Of a DNA stretch of 64,000 nt, positions 8,801-18,152 are shown piece by piece. The notes under the pieces were generated by a model that did not search any database, was not told the origin of the DNA, and was given only the letters and a program-made list of their open reading frames with translations. A program made the translations under genes and the position numbers. The DNA lies in NCBI GenBank assembly GCA_947453195.1, contig CANGFO010000001.1:186001-250000 (forward strand), read 5' to 3'. The DNA is from Flavobacteriaceae bacterium (GTDB lineage: Bacteria; Bacteroidota; Bacteroidia; Flavobacteriales; Flavobacteriaceae). Each line of letters starts with the position of its first letter. Within the stretch, counting starts at the first letter, position 1.

Positions 8801-11800
8801 TGGAGATCATGTTACAGTTACCTTCACAGCATTTAACACTCAAGCAAATACCGATTTACTTAAAGTATATGACGGAGTTGGAACTGCAGGATTGTTATTA
8901 GCTACTTATTCAGGTACTACAATACCTCCTGCTATTACATCTTCTTCACCTGATGGAAGTTTAACTTTTGTGTTTACTTCAAATGGAAGTACAAATGCAG
9001 CTGGTTGGTTAGCATCCGTAACTTGTGCACCGGCACCACCTTGTCAAAAACCAGTTGTGTTTTCTGCTCCATCTTCAACTGTATTATATAATTCAGTTCA
9101 ATTAGCATGGACTCAACCTGCAAATCCAGATACTTCTTTAGCAACAGCTTGGGAAGTAATTGCATTGCCATGTGGTTCTCCTGCGCCAACTGCATCTGCA
9201 ACTGGAGTAATTTCAGCATCAACAAATCCATTTACGGTTACCGGATTAACTCCATTAACTTGTTATGATTTTTATGTAAGAGCGGTATGTTCTTCTACTA
9301 GCTCTAGTACTTGGACTGGTCCAGTTACTGCTTCAACCCCTATTGCACCACCTATTTGTGGTGGTAACTATGTAGACCCAGGGGGAATTGCTGCTAACTA
9401 TGCAAACAATATTACAGCTGCAACTGGAACTACTACTATATGCCCTACAAATCCAGGGGACCAAGTAACTGTTACTTTCACAGCATTCGATACGGAATTA
9501 AATAATGATATTTTAAAAGTATATAGCGGAACCGGTACGGCTGGAATTTTATTAGGCACTTATTCAGGTACTACAATTCCTCAACCAGTAACTTCGGCTT
9601 CTCCTGACGGATGTTTAACATTTGTATTTACTTCTAATGGATCTATTAATTCAACTGGTTGGGTATCAAGCGTAACATGTGCACCTGCACCTGCCTGTCA
9701 AAAACCAGTAGCAATTAAAACTCCATCAGTACAAAGTACAGCAGTTACATTAAGCTGGACTCAAGCTGCAAATCCAGATACATCTGTTGCTACAGCATGG
9801 GAAATTGTAGCTTTACCATGTGGATCTCCTGCACCTTCAGCTTCAACAACTGGTATTATTTCTGCAACAAGTAATCCTTATACGGTAACAGGTTTAACGT
9901 TATCTACTTGTTATGATTTTTATATTAGAGCAATATGTTCTTCAACTAGTTCAAGTTCATGGTCTGGGCCAAAAACAGCAACTACTACTCCTTGTGATAA
10001 TGCTTGTAATTATACATTTACCGTATCTGATTCATTTGGAGATGGATGGAATGGAAATACAATGAGTATTATCCAAAATGGGGTTACTGTTGCTACTTTA
10101 ACAGGACCAACAACAGCTCAAGGAACTGTACCTCAACAGGTTCCTGTTACTTTATGTCCGGGTGTGTTCCAATTATTTTGGAATGCAGGTGGAAACTTCG
10201 GAACTGAGGTTGCAGTAACAATTACTAGTTTCTTAGGTGAGGTTATTTATACTCACGCATCTGGAACTAGCTTACAAAACACCTTATTGTTTAGTGATAA
10301 TACAATTTGTACTCCACCAACATGCCCTAAGCCAACAGCAGTATCTGCTGGTTCAACTTCAGATACTACTGCAACAGTTTCATGGACAGAAAACGGAACT
10401 GCAACGCAATGGGAAATTATTTATTTACCTCAAGGTTCACCAGCTCCTTTACCAGGAGCAACAGGAACAATTGTAACTACTAATCCAGCAACTCTTACTG
10501 GTTTATCAGTTGGAACATTTTATGATGTATATGTAAGAGCTGTATGTTCACCTACTGATTCAAGTTTCTGGACAAATGTTACACCTTTATATATTAACCC
10601 TCCACTACCAAACTGTGCTGGAGTTAATTTAAATTTAACAACTACTAGTCCTGGAGTATTAGATGTTTGCCCAGATAACAACTGTGTGAGTTTAACTGCT
10701 ACCTATACTGACTCTCATGACACAAGTTCATATAATGTTTATTCAACTGCATATGCTCCACCCTTCCCATTTACTGGAGGTACTCAAGTGTCAGTAAATA
10801 TTGATGACGTATGGTCTGGGGATTTACCAATTCCATTTAAATTCTGTTTTTACGGTACAGCATACAATTTCTTAAACATTGGGTCTAATGGAGTTGTTAC
10901 TTTTAACACGCATGCACCAAATTCAAACTGTCCTTGGGCATACACTGCACAAATTCCAAGTACTACTTTCCCAATTTTAAATGCAATTTATGCGCCATAT
11001 CAAGATACTAATCCAAGTATTACAACCCCACCAGCGCAACCAAATATTAATTATCAAGTACTAGGTATAGCACCTTGTAGAGTATTTGTTATTAATTTTA
11101 CTAATGAAGCCCAATTTAGTTGTGCGAATAGCGTTGGATTACAAACTAGTCAGTTAGTATTGTATGAAACTTCTAACGTTATTGACATTTATGTAAAAGA
11201 CAGAACCGCTTGTACAACTTGGAATTCTGGAAGTGGAGTTATTGGGATTCAAAATGCAGCGGGAACAAATGCTGTAGTTCCACCAAATAGAAATACAGGA
11301 CCTTGGGAAGCTCATAATGAAGCATGGAGATTCTTGCCAGCAGGAAACTCAAACGTAACTTTCCAATGGTTGCAAGACGGAACTCCTTTAACAACCAACT
11401 TAAGTACAACTGTATGTTTAACTCAAGATACAAACTTAACTGCTCAAGCTACTTATACTGCTTGTGATGGAACTCAAGTAATTAAATCTGAAAATATATT
11501 ACTTAATTTATTAACGCCAGTAACACCAACTTTTGCTCCAATCGGACCATTATGTCAAGGTGTAACGGCACCAGTGTTACCTTCTTCATCTAATAATACA
11601 ACAGGTAGTATTACAGGAGTTTGGTCACCTGCAACAATAGATACTTCTGTATCAGGAACTGTTCATTACACATTTACACCGACTGCAGGTCAATGTGCTG
11701 TTCCATCATCTATGGATGTCACAATTAATAACAGTATAACACCTTCATTCAATACTCCAGCACCTATTTGCGCTGGTACTCCAGCACCGCTGTTGCCTAC

Positions 11801-14800
11801 TTCGTCAAATGATTTACCTACTCCTATAACTGGATCTTGGACTCCAGCAGTTGTAAGTAATACAGCATCAGCAACCTATACTTTTAACCCAGATCCTGGT
11901 CAGTGTGCTGCATCGACGACTGTTCAAGTTACAGTTAATAATAGTTGTGCATTAGGAAGTTATGCAAGTGCCGTATGGTTAACAAATTGTGCTACTTCAA
12001 ACTTCTTTAATACTGTTGGTTCAGGCCCAGACCTTATAGGCCCTGCAACAAACGTATTTACTAATACAGATTTTGGAACTTACGTTCAAAACTCTAATAA
12101 CTTTATATTAAGAGGAGCAGAGTTAAAAACATTTAAATCGTCTTCTTCTAACTTTTGTAGTGCTCGATTAAACTATAGAGTTTATCCAGCTGCAACTACA
12201 CCAGGAACTTTCCAAGTTATAGATTTACCATGGCTTGAAGATTGTACAGGTTCTACATTTCCAACTGGAGGTCCTTGTAACCCAGGAGATCAAAAATGGC
12301 ATAGAGTAGTTGCAAATGGAACTACTACTCCTTATGCACCAGTTAACTTAACTGCATATCCTCCTGGGAATTATGTGCTACAAGTTTATTATGATTTAAC
12401 AGGAAGTGATTCAAGTGCTTCAGGTTGTAATCAAAACTTCTTAGTAGATAATAACGGAGCGTATTATACAGCAACCTTTACAATTCAAGCTCAACCAAGT
12501 TATGCTTCTACTAGTCCAACAACATGTGGAGGTGCAAACGGATCAATAGCTATTTCAGGCATGGAGCCAAGTACAACTTATGGCGTTTCATATCAATTTG
12601 GAACTACTCCTGTTGGACCTCTAAATTTAGTTTCAGACGCTTCTGGACAAATTACTATAGGCGGATTAACTGCGGGTACTTATTCTAATTTCTCAATTAC
12701 ATTAAATAATTGTGTGTATCCATATACCACCCCTATTGTATTAGTAGACCCATCGGTTCCAACGGTTACTGTGAATAGTCCAACAGTATGTTCTGGTACA
12801 CTTGCAACAGTTACAGCTACACCTGGTTCTGCAGCTACTTATTCTTATGCTTGGACTTGTCCTTCTGGTTTTACGAATCCAGGAGATGTAGCTACTTTCA
12901 CAACTTCAGTTGCAGGTATTTATTCAGTAGTAATTACTAATACAGTAACTGGTTGTTCAAGCACTAGTGCTTCAGGGACAGTAACAATTAATCCAATTAT
13001 TACACCAACATTTAATGCTATAGCACCATTGTGTTCAGGAACTGCTGCACCAATTTTACCAACTGCTTCAACGAATATACCAACATCTGTATCAGGAACT
13101 TGGTCGCCATCAGTAGTAAGTAATACTACATCTGGAACTTATATATTTACACCAAATGCTGGACAATGTTCACAACCAATAACAATTAATGTTACTGTGA
13201 ATTCAGTTCCAGTTCCGGTTGTTTCAGTACTTACTCAGCCAACATGTGCAGTTCCGACAGGATCTGTTGAAGTTACATCACCGCTTTCAGTTACTGGAGG
13301 TACTACACCAACTGATTTATTTATTTCTGAAGCAACTGACTCAAATTCTGGTTCTTTATCTTATGTAGAATTATATAACGGTACCGGGGCTTCAATTAAT
13401 TTAGTTAATTATTCTATTAAAACAGCGAATAACGGAAATGCTTACGGATTTACATTACCATTAAATAATGTAAATGTTGCCTCAGGTGCAACTTACGTTG
13501 TTGCATTGGGTAATAACAGCGCTAATGCATGCCCAGATCTTGGAGCTGATGGATCTCTAGGAGCACAAACTAATGTTTCAGGCTCTGTTAATTTCTCTGC
13601 AAATGGGAATGATCATTATGGTCTATTTAACGGCTCAACTTTAATTGATAGTTGGGGAGAATTTGGAAATAACAATTGGGCACCATTAAGTGTAGGAACT
13701 GAAGGTGCTGATTTTAGAAGAAAAAACAATGTTACTCCATTACCAAATCCTACATATAACAATAATGATTGGGATGTATTAGATTATGCCGGGAATACTC
13801 CTGCAGATTGTGCTAACAATGATTATTCTAATATTGGAGTTTATGCAATGACTTCTTCTACTACTAGTTATCAATATAATGTAGATGGCGGAGCTTATCA
13901 AACGAGTCCAGTATTTACAGGATTAACCCCAGGAGTTCATAATATTACTGTTCAAGATATGTTAACAGGATGTATTTCTGTTATAACTTCGGTAACAATT
14001 AATAATCCCCCGGTTGGCCCAACAGTTACAGTTAATAGTCCATCAGTATGTGGTGTAAACGCAACTGTTACTGCAACACCAGGAACTCCAGGAACTTACT
14101 CTTATGTTTGGACTGTTCCAGTAGGAGCAGTTAATCCAGGAAACGTTGATACATTTGTAGCAACTGTTTCAGGTTCTTATTGTGTTGTTATTACTAATAC
14201 TGCTACTGGATGTTCAAGTTCTAGCGTTTGTGGTTCTGTAACTCTTAAACCAATACCAACAGTTACTGTTTCAAATCCAGTAAATTGTGGTGTAAGCGCT
14301 ACAATTGCTGCAACTCCTGGAACAGCGGGTACATATACATATGCTTGGACAGTTCCAGCAGGATCATCTAACCCAGGAAACGTTGCTTCATTTAATGCTA
14401 CTGTATCAGGTACTTATTCCGTTGTAATTACAAATACCACAACTGGTTGTGCAAGCGCTTCTGCATCTGGCGTAGCAACAATAAATGCATTACCAACAGT
14501 ATCGGTAAATAGTTCAGTTGTCTGTAACGGAACTTCTTCTACAGTAACTGCTACCCCAGGTAGTGCAGGAACTTATTCTTATGCATGGACAGTTCCAGCT
14601 GGAGCTGTTAATCCTGGAAATGTTGCTTCATTTACATCAACTGTAGCTGGAACTTATTCAGTTATTATTACAAATACTTCAACAGGATGTATTAGTACTA
14701 GTGCTTCTGGATCTATTGCATTCGTTCCTTCGTTTGATTATACTTTATTTGGTGAGTGTATTGATAATAATTTCACATTAGAAATTATACCATCAGGAAA

Positions 14801-15266
14801 TTCATTTGATCCAAGTTCATCAACATTTAATTGGACCGTTAATAGTAATACATTATCAATTGGTACTAATTCAACATTTAATTCTACTGCATACTTTACA
14901 GATCCTGCAGTAACCACTCCAATGCCGGCTACATTCAATGTAAATGTAACTACAGTTGATGGTTGCCAGCAAAGTCACTCTATCTTAGTAGACAGGATTT
15001 ACTGTGAAATCCAAAAAGGTATTTCGCCTAATAATGATACGAAAAATGATTTCTTTGATTTGAGATTAATGAACGTTCAACAGTTGGAAATCTTTAATAG
15101 ATATGGAACTAAAGTTTATGCTAAAGCTGATTACACCAATGAATGGATTGGACAATCTAATTCAGGAAGCGAATTACCAGATGGAACTTATTACTATGTA
15201 ATTGAGTTTAAAAATAATCAGCCAACTAAAACAGGATGGATTTACATTAACAGAGATTCTAAATAA
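5808..15266 (+). CDS. Giant multidomain cell-surface adhesin, type B T9SS substrate
   Basis: The 3152-residue product has a signal peptide (FLLFALLISFVGYSQF) and is almost wholly beta-rich and rich in Thr, Ser, Gly and Pro. Order: a choice-of-anchor J / MAM-like jelly roll (about 22-215), FN3, a PPC-like region, FN3, four CUB-FN3 units (about 541-1390), a segment with SFGDGWNGN, FN3, a nidogen-like region (about 1660-1850), Ig-like units, a SprB-like repeat with an inserted lamin-tail domain (about 2500-2670), and PKD-like units. The last 86 residues (GISPNNDTKNDFFDLR to WIYINR) are the gliding-motility-associated C-terminal domain, a type B T9SS signal. Export by T9SS and surface display are inferred. 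The ligand is unknown; adhesion or gliding is plausible. Confidence 0.9.
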   Translation: MRKITFLLFALLISFVGYSQFPTPGTEGFESTAGPDLPLATAVSPWTLGTGATGNQWAVFDNGVAGTPKKRWDRTTTNFYAGTQAAFINRKQIGSGNTSQDFLATPLITVPASGQLTFWTRLGFNVGDAVDYVIKVNTITTAGSQTTPANYTTTVQSWNQTNLVTTYNVYEQKTVDLSGYAGQQVYLAFVRVYTQPTGSLGGNSWYVDDVKIVQQCLAPNNLTATNITQNSADLNWSNPSGSTSWEIEVVPATGTPTGAGDIYNGALPYPAVGLTPATGYVYYVRSKCADSDSVWVGPFNFTTLTPGLYCASAIIIPPALPYSTTDTTANYSDTLDTAQPTACAGTATNYMTGNDVFYTYTADTTGAISITMTPQGATATNSSMFVYDGCANVGVACLAGVANATSNVRDIPSLNVIAGQTYIIVLSSTSATQTYPYNLVIQQLNCAAPSALAVSGTTYDGTNLSWTSPTATSWEYVVQTAGSGIPSGSGTTTTSSTVTPVSGLNPDTAYQYWVRADCGDGTFSAWTGPFLFTTAVAPPVCGGQFIDDGGQAGNYSNSANTIYPICPTTAGDQVTVTFTAFNTELNNDTLSVYDGNGTTGILLGTYSGTTIPGPITSSSPDGCLTFVFTSNGTTNAAGWVANVTCAPAPACQKPILLTTPTVLYNSVQLAWTQPANPDTTVSTAWEILALPCGSPVPTAATSGISVTTNPYTYTGLTPLTCYDFYIRSICSTNSEWVGAATATTPIAPPICGGNFVDTGGLTGNYANNANYSTPICPTNPGEQVTVTFTAFSTQLNNDILKVYDGNGTTGNLLGTFSGTTIPPAITSSTPDGCLTFVFTSNGSTTSSGWLANVTCAPAPPCQKPILLNAPSSTVLYNSVQLAWIQPANPDTTTATAWEVLALPCGSPAPTASATGVISASTNPFTVTGLTPLTCYDFYVRAVCSLTSSSSWTGPTTATTPIAPPICGGNFVDPGGLTGNYPNNVTAATGTTTISPVTPGDHVTVTFTAFNTQANTDLLKVYDGVGTAGLLLATYSGTTIPPAITSSSPDGSLTFVFTSNGSTNAAGWLASVTCAPAPPCQKPVVFSAPSSTVLYNSVQLAWTQPANPDTSLATAWEVIALPCGSPAPTASATGVISASTNPFTVTGLTPLTCYDFYVRAVCSSTSSSTWTGPVTASTPIAPPICGGNYVDPGGIAANYANNITAATGTTTICPTNPGDQVTVTFTAFDTELNNDILKVYSGTGTAGILLGTYSGTTIPQPVTSASPDGCLTFVFTSNGSINSTGWVSSVTCAPAPACQKPVAIKTPSVQSTAVTLSWTQAANPDTSVATAWEIVALPCGSPAPSASTTGIISATSNPYTVTGLTLSTCYDFYIRAICSSTSSSSWSGPKTATTTPCDNACNYTFTVSDSFGDGWNGNTMSIIQNGVTVATLTGPTTAQGTVPQQVPVTLCPGVFQLFWNAGGNFGTEVAVTITSFLGEVIYTHASGTSLQNTLLFSDNTICTPPTCPKPTAVSAGSTSDTTATVSWTENGTATQWEIIYLPQGSPAPLPGATGTIVTTNPATLTGLSVGTFYDVYVRAVCSPTDSSFWTNVTPLYINPPLPNCAGVNLNLTTTSPGVLDVCPDNNCVSLTATYTDSHDTSSYNVYSTAYAPPFPFTGGTQVSVNIDDVWSGDLPIPFKFCFYGTAYNFLNIGSNGVVTFNTHAPNSNCPWAYTAQIPSTTFPILNAIYAPYQDTNPSITTPPAQPNINYQVLGIAPCRVFVINFTNEAQFSCANSVGLQTSQLVLYETSNVIDIYVKDRTACTTWNSGSGVIGIQNAAGTNAVVPPNRNTGPWEAHNEAWRFLPAGNSNVTFQWLQDGTPLTTNLSTTVCLTQDTNLTAQATYTACDGTQVIKSENILLNLLTPVTPTFAPIGPLCQGVTAPVLPSSSNNTTGSITGVWSPATIDTSVSGTVHYTFTPTAGQCAVPSSMDVTINNSITPSFNTPAPICAGTPAPLLPTSSNDLPTPITGSWTPAVVSNTASATYTFNPDPGQCAASTTVQVTVNNSCALGSYASAVWLTNCATSNFFNTVGSGPDLIGPATNVFTNTDFGTYVQNSNNFILRGAELKTFKSSSSNFCSARLNYRVYPAATTPGTFQVIDLPWLEDCTGSTFPTGGPCNPGDQKWHRVVANGTTTPYAPVNLTAYPPGNYVLQVYYDLTGSDSSASGCNQNFLVDNNGAYYTATFTIQAQPSYASTSPTTCGGANGSIAISGMEPSTTYGVSYQFGTTPVGPLNLVSDASGQITIGGLTAGTYSNFSITLNNCVYPYTTPIVLVDPSVPTVTVNSPTVCSGTLATVTATPGSAATYSYAWTCPSGFTNPGDVATFTTSVAGIYSVVITNTVTGCSSTSASGTVTINPIITPTFNAIAPLCSGTAAPILPTASTNIPTSVSGTWSPSVVSNTTSGTYIFTPNAGQCSQPITINVTVNSVPVPVVSVLTQPTCAVPTGSVEVTSPLSVTGGTTPTDLFISEATDSNSGSLSYVELYNGTGASINLVNYSIKTANNGNAYGFTLPLNNVNVASGATYVVALGNNSANACPDLGADGSLGAQTNVSGSVNFSANGNDHYGLFNGSTLIDSWGEFGNNNWAPLSVGTEGADFRRKNNVTPLPNPTYNNNDWDVLDYAGNTPADCANNDYSNIGVYAMTSSTTSYQYNVDGGAYQTSPVFTGLTPGVHNITVQDMLTGCISVITSVTINNPPVGPTVTVNSPSVCGVNATVTATPGTPGTYSYVWTVPVGAVNPGNVDTFVATVSGSYCVVITNTATGCSSSSVCGSVTLKPIPTVTVSNPVNCGVSATIAATPGTAGTYTYAWTVPAGSSNPGNVASFNATVSGTYSVVITNTTTGCASASASGVATINALPTVSVNSSVVCNGTSSTVTATPGSAGTYSYAWTVPAGAVNPGNVASFTSTVAGTYSVIITNTSTGCISTSASGSIAFVPSFDYTLFGECIDNNFTLEIIPSGNSFDPSSSTFNWTVNSNTLSIGTNSTFNSTAYFTDPAVTTPMPATFNVNVTTVDGCQQSHSILVDRIYCEIQKGISPNNDTKNDFFDLRLMNVQQLEIFNRYGTKVYAKADYTNEWIGQSNSGSELPDGTYYYVIEFKNNQPTKTGWIYINRDSK
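7428..9990 (+). repeat. Four tandem CUB-FN3 coding repeats
   Basis: Units begin at the conserved Cys-Gly-Gly codons at 7428, 8058, 8703 and 9357, giving periods of about 630, 645 and 654 bases. Each encodes a CUB-like domain (CGG..F.D.GG, YDGNGT, SPDGCLTFVFTSNG) and then an FN3 domain (AWE..ALPCGSP, GLTPLTCYDFY). Stretches of units 2 and 3 are nearly identical in DNA, for example around 8535-8640 and 9190-9292. Confidence 0.9.
14018..14722 (+). repeat. Three tandem PKD/Ig-like coding repeats
   Basis: Each unit of about 235 bases encodes P.V.V..P..C, TATPG..GTYSYAWTVP, NPGNV..F and GTYSVVITNT.TGC. A fourth, more diverged copy lies at about 12760-12990. They form the stalk just before the C-terminal secretion domain. 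Confidence 0.85.
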
Positions 15267-15298
15267 TTATAAACGTAAAAATGATAAAACTTCATAAA

Positions 15299-16222
15299 AT
15301 GAAAAAAATATATTTCCTAATTGCGTTAGCATTATTTACGGTTGTTGATGTAAAAGCGCAACAAGATCCTCAGTACACGCAATACATGTACAACATGAGT
15401 ATTATGAATCCGGCATATGCGGGTTCTAAAGAAAACATGACGGGAGGGTTATTGTTTAGAAAGCAATGGCTAGATATAGAAGGAGCGCCCACTACAGGAA
15501 CCTTCTTTATTAATTCTCCTGTTGGAAAAAATGTAGGGTTAGGTCTTTCGGCACTTAATGATAAAATTGGACCAGTTGAAGAAACTAACGTTTATGCCGA
15601 TTTCTCTTATACTTTAAATCTTGGTGGTGATCGTAGATTGGCATTTGGTTTAAAAGGAGGAGGAACCTTTCATAAAGTTGGTTTGTTTTCTCAAATTGGA
15701 GATGGGCATGTTCCAGATTTAAATGATCCTGCTTTCCAACAAAATTCAAGCAAATCATTTTTAAACATTGGATCTGGATTCTTTTATTATACAAATAAAT
15801 ATTATGTTGCAGTATCGGTTCCAAACATGTTAAAATCTAGTTATTTAGATTATAATGGAAGAAGATTCGGAACAGAAACACTACATTATTTTATTACTGG
15901 AGGTTATGTATTTGACATCAATTCAGATTTGAAATTTAAGCCATCAACTATGATTAAGTCTGCAATTAATGCACCAATATCTGTTGACTTATCTGCTAAC
16001 TTTTTATTCAATGATAAATTTGAAGTAGGTGGTACTTATAGATTACAAGATTCATTCGGTGCAATGGTTAATTACGCTGTAACTCCAAACTTAAGAGTTG
16101 GATATGCATACGATCAAATTGTATCTGATTTGAAGGTAACTACTCCATCATCTCACGAGATTATGATTTTGTTTAATTTGAATTTCCCTAAAAAAGTATC
16201 CCAATCTCCAAGATATTTCTAA
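15299..16222 (+). CDS. PorP/SprF-family T9SS outer-membrane protein
   Basis: The family is an outer-membrane barrel paired with type B T9SS substrates; SprF of Flavobacterium johnsoniae is needed for export of the adhesin SprB. The signature QQDPQYTQYMYNMSIMNPAYAGS follows the signal peptide directly, and the protein ends with FNLNFPKKVSQSPRYF. I chose the ATG at 15299 rather than the in-frame ATG at 15281 because it places the basic MKKIYF residues at the start of the signal peptide. This gives 307 residues, a normal length. It lies 32 bases after the giant adhesin gene, whose partner it probably is. Confidence 0.92.
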   Translation: MKKIYFLIALALFTVVDVKAQQDPQYTQYMYNMSIMNPAYAGSKENMTGGLLFRKQWLDIEGAPTTGTFFINSPVGKNVGLGLSALNDKIGPVEETNVYADFSYTLNLGGDRRLAFGLKGGGTFHKVGLFSQIGDGHVPDLNDPAFQQNSSKSFLNIGSGFFYYTNKYYVAVSVPNMLKSSYLDYNGRRFGTETLHYFITGGYVFDINSDLKFKPSTMIKSAINAPISVDLSANFLFNDKFEVGGTYRLQDSFGAMVNYAVTPNLRVGYAYDQIVSDLKVTTPSSHEIMILFNLNFPKKVSQSPRYF

Positions 16223-16240
16223 CATAAACCAAGTATAAAA

Positions 16241-18100
16241 ATGAAAAATCTATATATAGTATTAAGTTTTTTTGCAATAAGCAGTTCAATTATTGCACAA
16301 AATCAAGACACCAAAATTGCTGATAAATTATTCCAACGATACGAATACGTTAAAGCAATTAAGGAATATCAAAAATTGGTAGATGTTGGTAAATCTGACG
16401 GATATGTATTTAAACAAATTGCAGATGCTTATTATAATATGTTTAATACTGCAGAAGCAATAAAATGGTATGCTAAAGCTACTACTACAGCGCAAGATGC
16501 TGAAACGTATTACAGGTATGCACAAATGCTTAAATCTAATAGCAAATACGAAGAGTCAAATAAGCAAATGAGCAAATTTGCTGTTTTAGCTCCAAATGAT
16601 TTAAGAGCAAAATCGTTTAAAGAAAATCCTAATTATGTTCCTAAATTAGTTCAAGGTGTAACTTATACCGTTACTCCTGTAGCAATTAGTTCTGATAAAT
16701 CAGATTTCGGAGCTGTTTTATACGATAAAACACTTTATTTTACTAGTGCCAGAAATGGATCTAGAAAGAATTATGGATGGAATGGAGAACCATTCTTAGA
16801 TATTTATACTTCTATTATGGCAGACTCTGGAACATTTTCAGAGCCAGTTCCATTAGAATCAGTTAATCACAAGCGCCATGACGGACCTGTAACAATCAGT
16901 ACTGATGGAAATACAATGTATTTTTCAAGCGATAGTTTTAGAGAAGGTCTATTTGAAAAAGATAAAAACAACCATTTAAAATTAGGTAGAAATAATTTAT
17001 ATGTTGCTTCAAAATCAGGTGAGACTTGGTCTAATATTAAACCTTTACCATTTAATAGTAAAGATTATTCTTTAAGCAATCCTAGTTTAAGTAGAGACGG
17101 TAAAACACTTTACTTTTCTTCTAATATGCCAGGAAGTATTGGTGGGGTAGATATTTGGAAAGTTTCTGTTAATGGTAGTGAATTTGGAAAACCAGAAAAT
17201 TTAGGTCCAAAAGTTAACACAGAAGGGAATGAAAGTTTTCCTTTCATTGCTGATGATAATAACACCTTATATTTTGCATCAAGCGGAAAACCAGGTTTAG
17301 GAGGATTAGATATTTTTCAAATAGATCTTGCTAAAGGAACCGAAGCTGTAAACATGGGTAAACCATTAAATACTGAAAAAGACGATTTCGATTTTACATT
17401 TAATAAAGCAAAAAACATAGGTTTCCTTTCTAGTAATAGAAACGGAACTGATGATTTGTTTCTTGCAACTCCACTTTGTGCTGTAGATTTATTAGTAGTT
17501 GTTACTAATGCTAAAACAGGTGATCTTTTAGACAATGCAAAAGTTGCGATTTTAGATGCAAAAAATAATATTATCGATACACAATATTCAAACAATAAAG
17601 GAGAAGTAAACTATAAAGTAGAATGTAACACACCATATTCTATTCAGGCTTCGAAAGATGGTTTTGAAGGAAATGTTTTTCCAGTTGAAAAAAGCAAAGG
17701 GCCAACTGCTAAAGTACTTGCTCCTTTACAACCAATTGATGTAATCATTACACCTACTGAAATTGTTTTACAACCAATTTATTTTGAGTTTGATAAAAGT
17801 AACATTACTCAGCAAGGTGCATTTGAGCTAGATAAATTAGTTCAAGTAATGAAGAATAACGATAAGTTAGTAATTTTTGCAAAATCGCATACCGATAGCA
17901 GAGGAAGTGATACTTATAATCTTTCTTTATCAGATAGAAGAGCGCAAGCAACTGTTCAATATGTTATTTCTAAAGGAATTCCAGCAGAACGTATTTCTGG
18001 TAAAGGATTTGGAGAAAGCGAACCAAAAGTTCAATGTGATCCATGTACGGAAGAACAATATGCTCAAAACAGACGTTCAGAATTCTTGATTGTGAAATAA
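16241..18100 (+). CDS. OmpA-family protein with TPR, PD40 propeller and CRD (PorE-like)
   Basis: The 619-residue product has a signal peptide (LSFFAISSSIIAQ), a TPR-like helical region (about 25-135), a PD40 beta-propeller (about 145-410, repeats such as TLYFSSNMPGSIGGVDIW), a carboxypeptidase-regulatory-like domain (about 415-500) and a C-terminal OmpA domain (about 505-619). The peptidoglycan-binding pattern HTDSRGSDTYNLSLSDRRA is intact. The same domain order occurs in Porphyromonas gingivalis PorE, a T9SS component that binds peptidoglycan. It follows the PorP/SprF gene by 18 bases, so it probably ties the adhesin export or anchoring complex to the cell wall. It lacks a clear lipobox. Confidence 0.9.
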   Translation: MKNLYIVLSFFAISSSIIAQNQDTKIADKLFQRYEYVKAIKEYQKLVDVGKSDGYVFKQIADAYYNMFNTAEAIKWYAKATTTAQDAETYYRYAQMLKSNSKYEESNKQMSKFAVLAPNDLRAKSFKENPNYVPKLVQGVTYTVTPVAISSDKSDFGAVLYDKTLYFTSARNGSRKNYGWNGEPFLDIYTSIMADSGTFSEPVPLESVNHKRHDGPVTISTDGNTMYFSSDSFREGLFEKDKNNHLKLGRNNLYVASKSGETWSNIKPLPFNSKDYSLSNPSLSRDGKTLYFSSNMPGSIGGVDIWKVSVNGSEFGKPENLGPKVNTEGNESFPFIADDNNTLYFASSGKPGLGGLDIFQIDLAKGTEAVNMGKPLNTEKDDFDFTFNKAKNIGFLSSNRNGTDDLFLATPLCAVDLLVVVTNAKTGDLLDNAKVAILDAKNNIIDTQYSNNKGEVNYKVECNTPYSIQASKDGFEGNVFPVEKSKGPTAKVLAPLQPIDVIITPTEIVLQPIYFEFDKSNITQQGAFELDKLVQVMKNNDKLVIFAKSHTDSRGSDTYNLSLSDRRAQATVQYVISKGIPAERISGKGFGESEPKVQCDPCTEEQYAQNRRSEFLIVK

Positions 18101-18120
18101 TTCAAGAAGTACACATATAG

Positions 18121-18152
18121 AAAAAGCCCTGTTAGAAATAACAGGGCTTTTT
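18121..18152 (+). terminator. Rho-independent terminator of the adhesin operon
   Basis: Fourteen-base-pair stem (AAAAAGCCCTGTTA and its complement) with a GAAA tetraloop, ending in a T-run, 20 bases after the OmpA-family stop. Confidence 0.9.

Noticed and set aside
8974..9231. Antisense reading frames inside the giant adhesin gene
   Set aside because: Short, Leu/Gln-rich frames that mirror the repetitive Thr/Ser-rich coding strand; no start signals or family features.
7428..9990. Regular repeats considered as a CRISPR-like or mobile array
   Set aside because: The period of about 640 bases stays in frame and encodes CUB and FN3 domains.
17877..18089. Overlapping plus-strand frame in the OmpA domain region
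   Set aside because: It lies fully within a conserved OmpA domain in another frame and resembles no protein.
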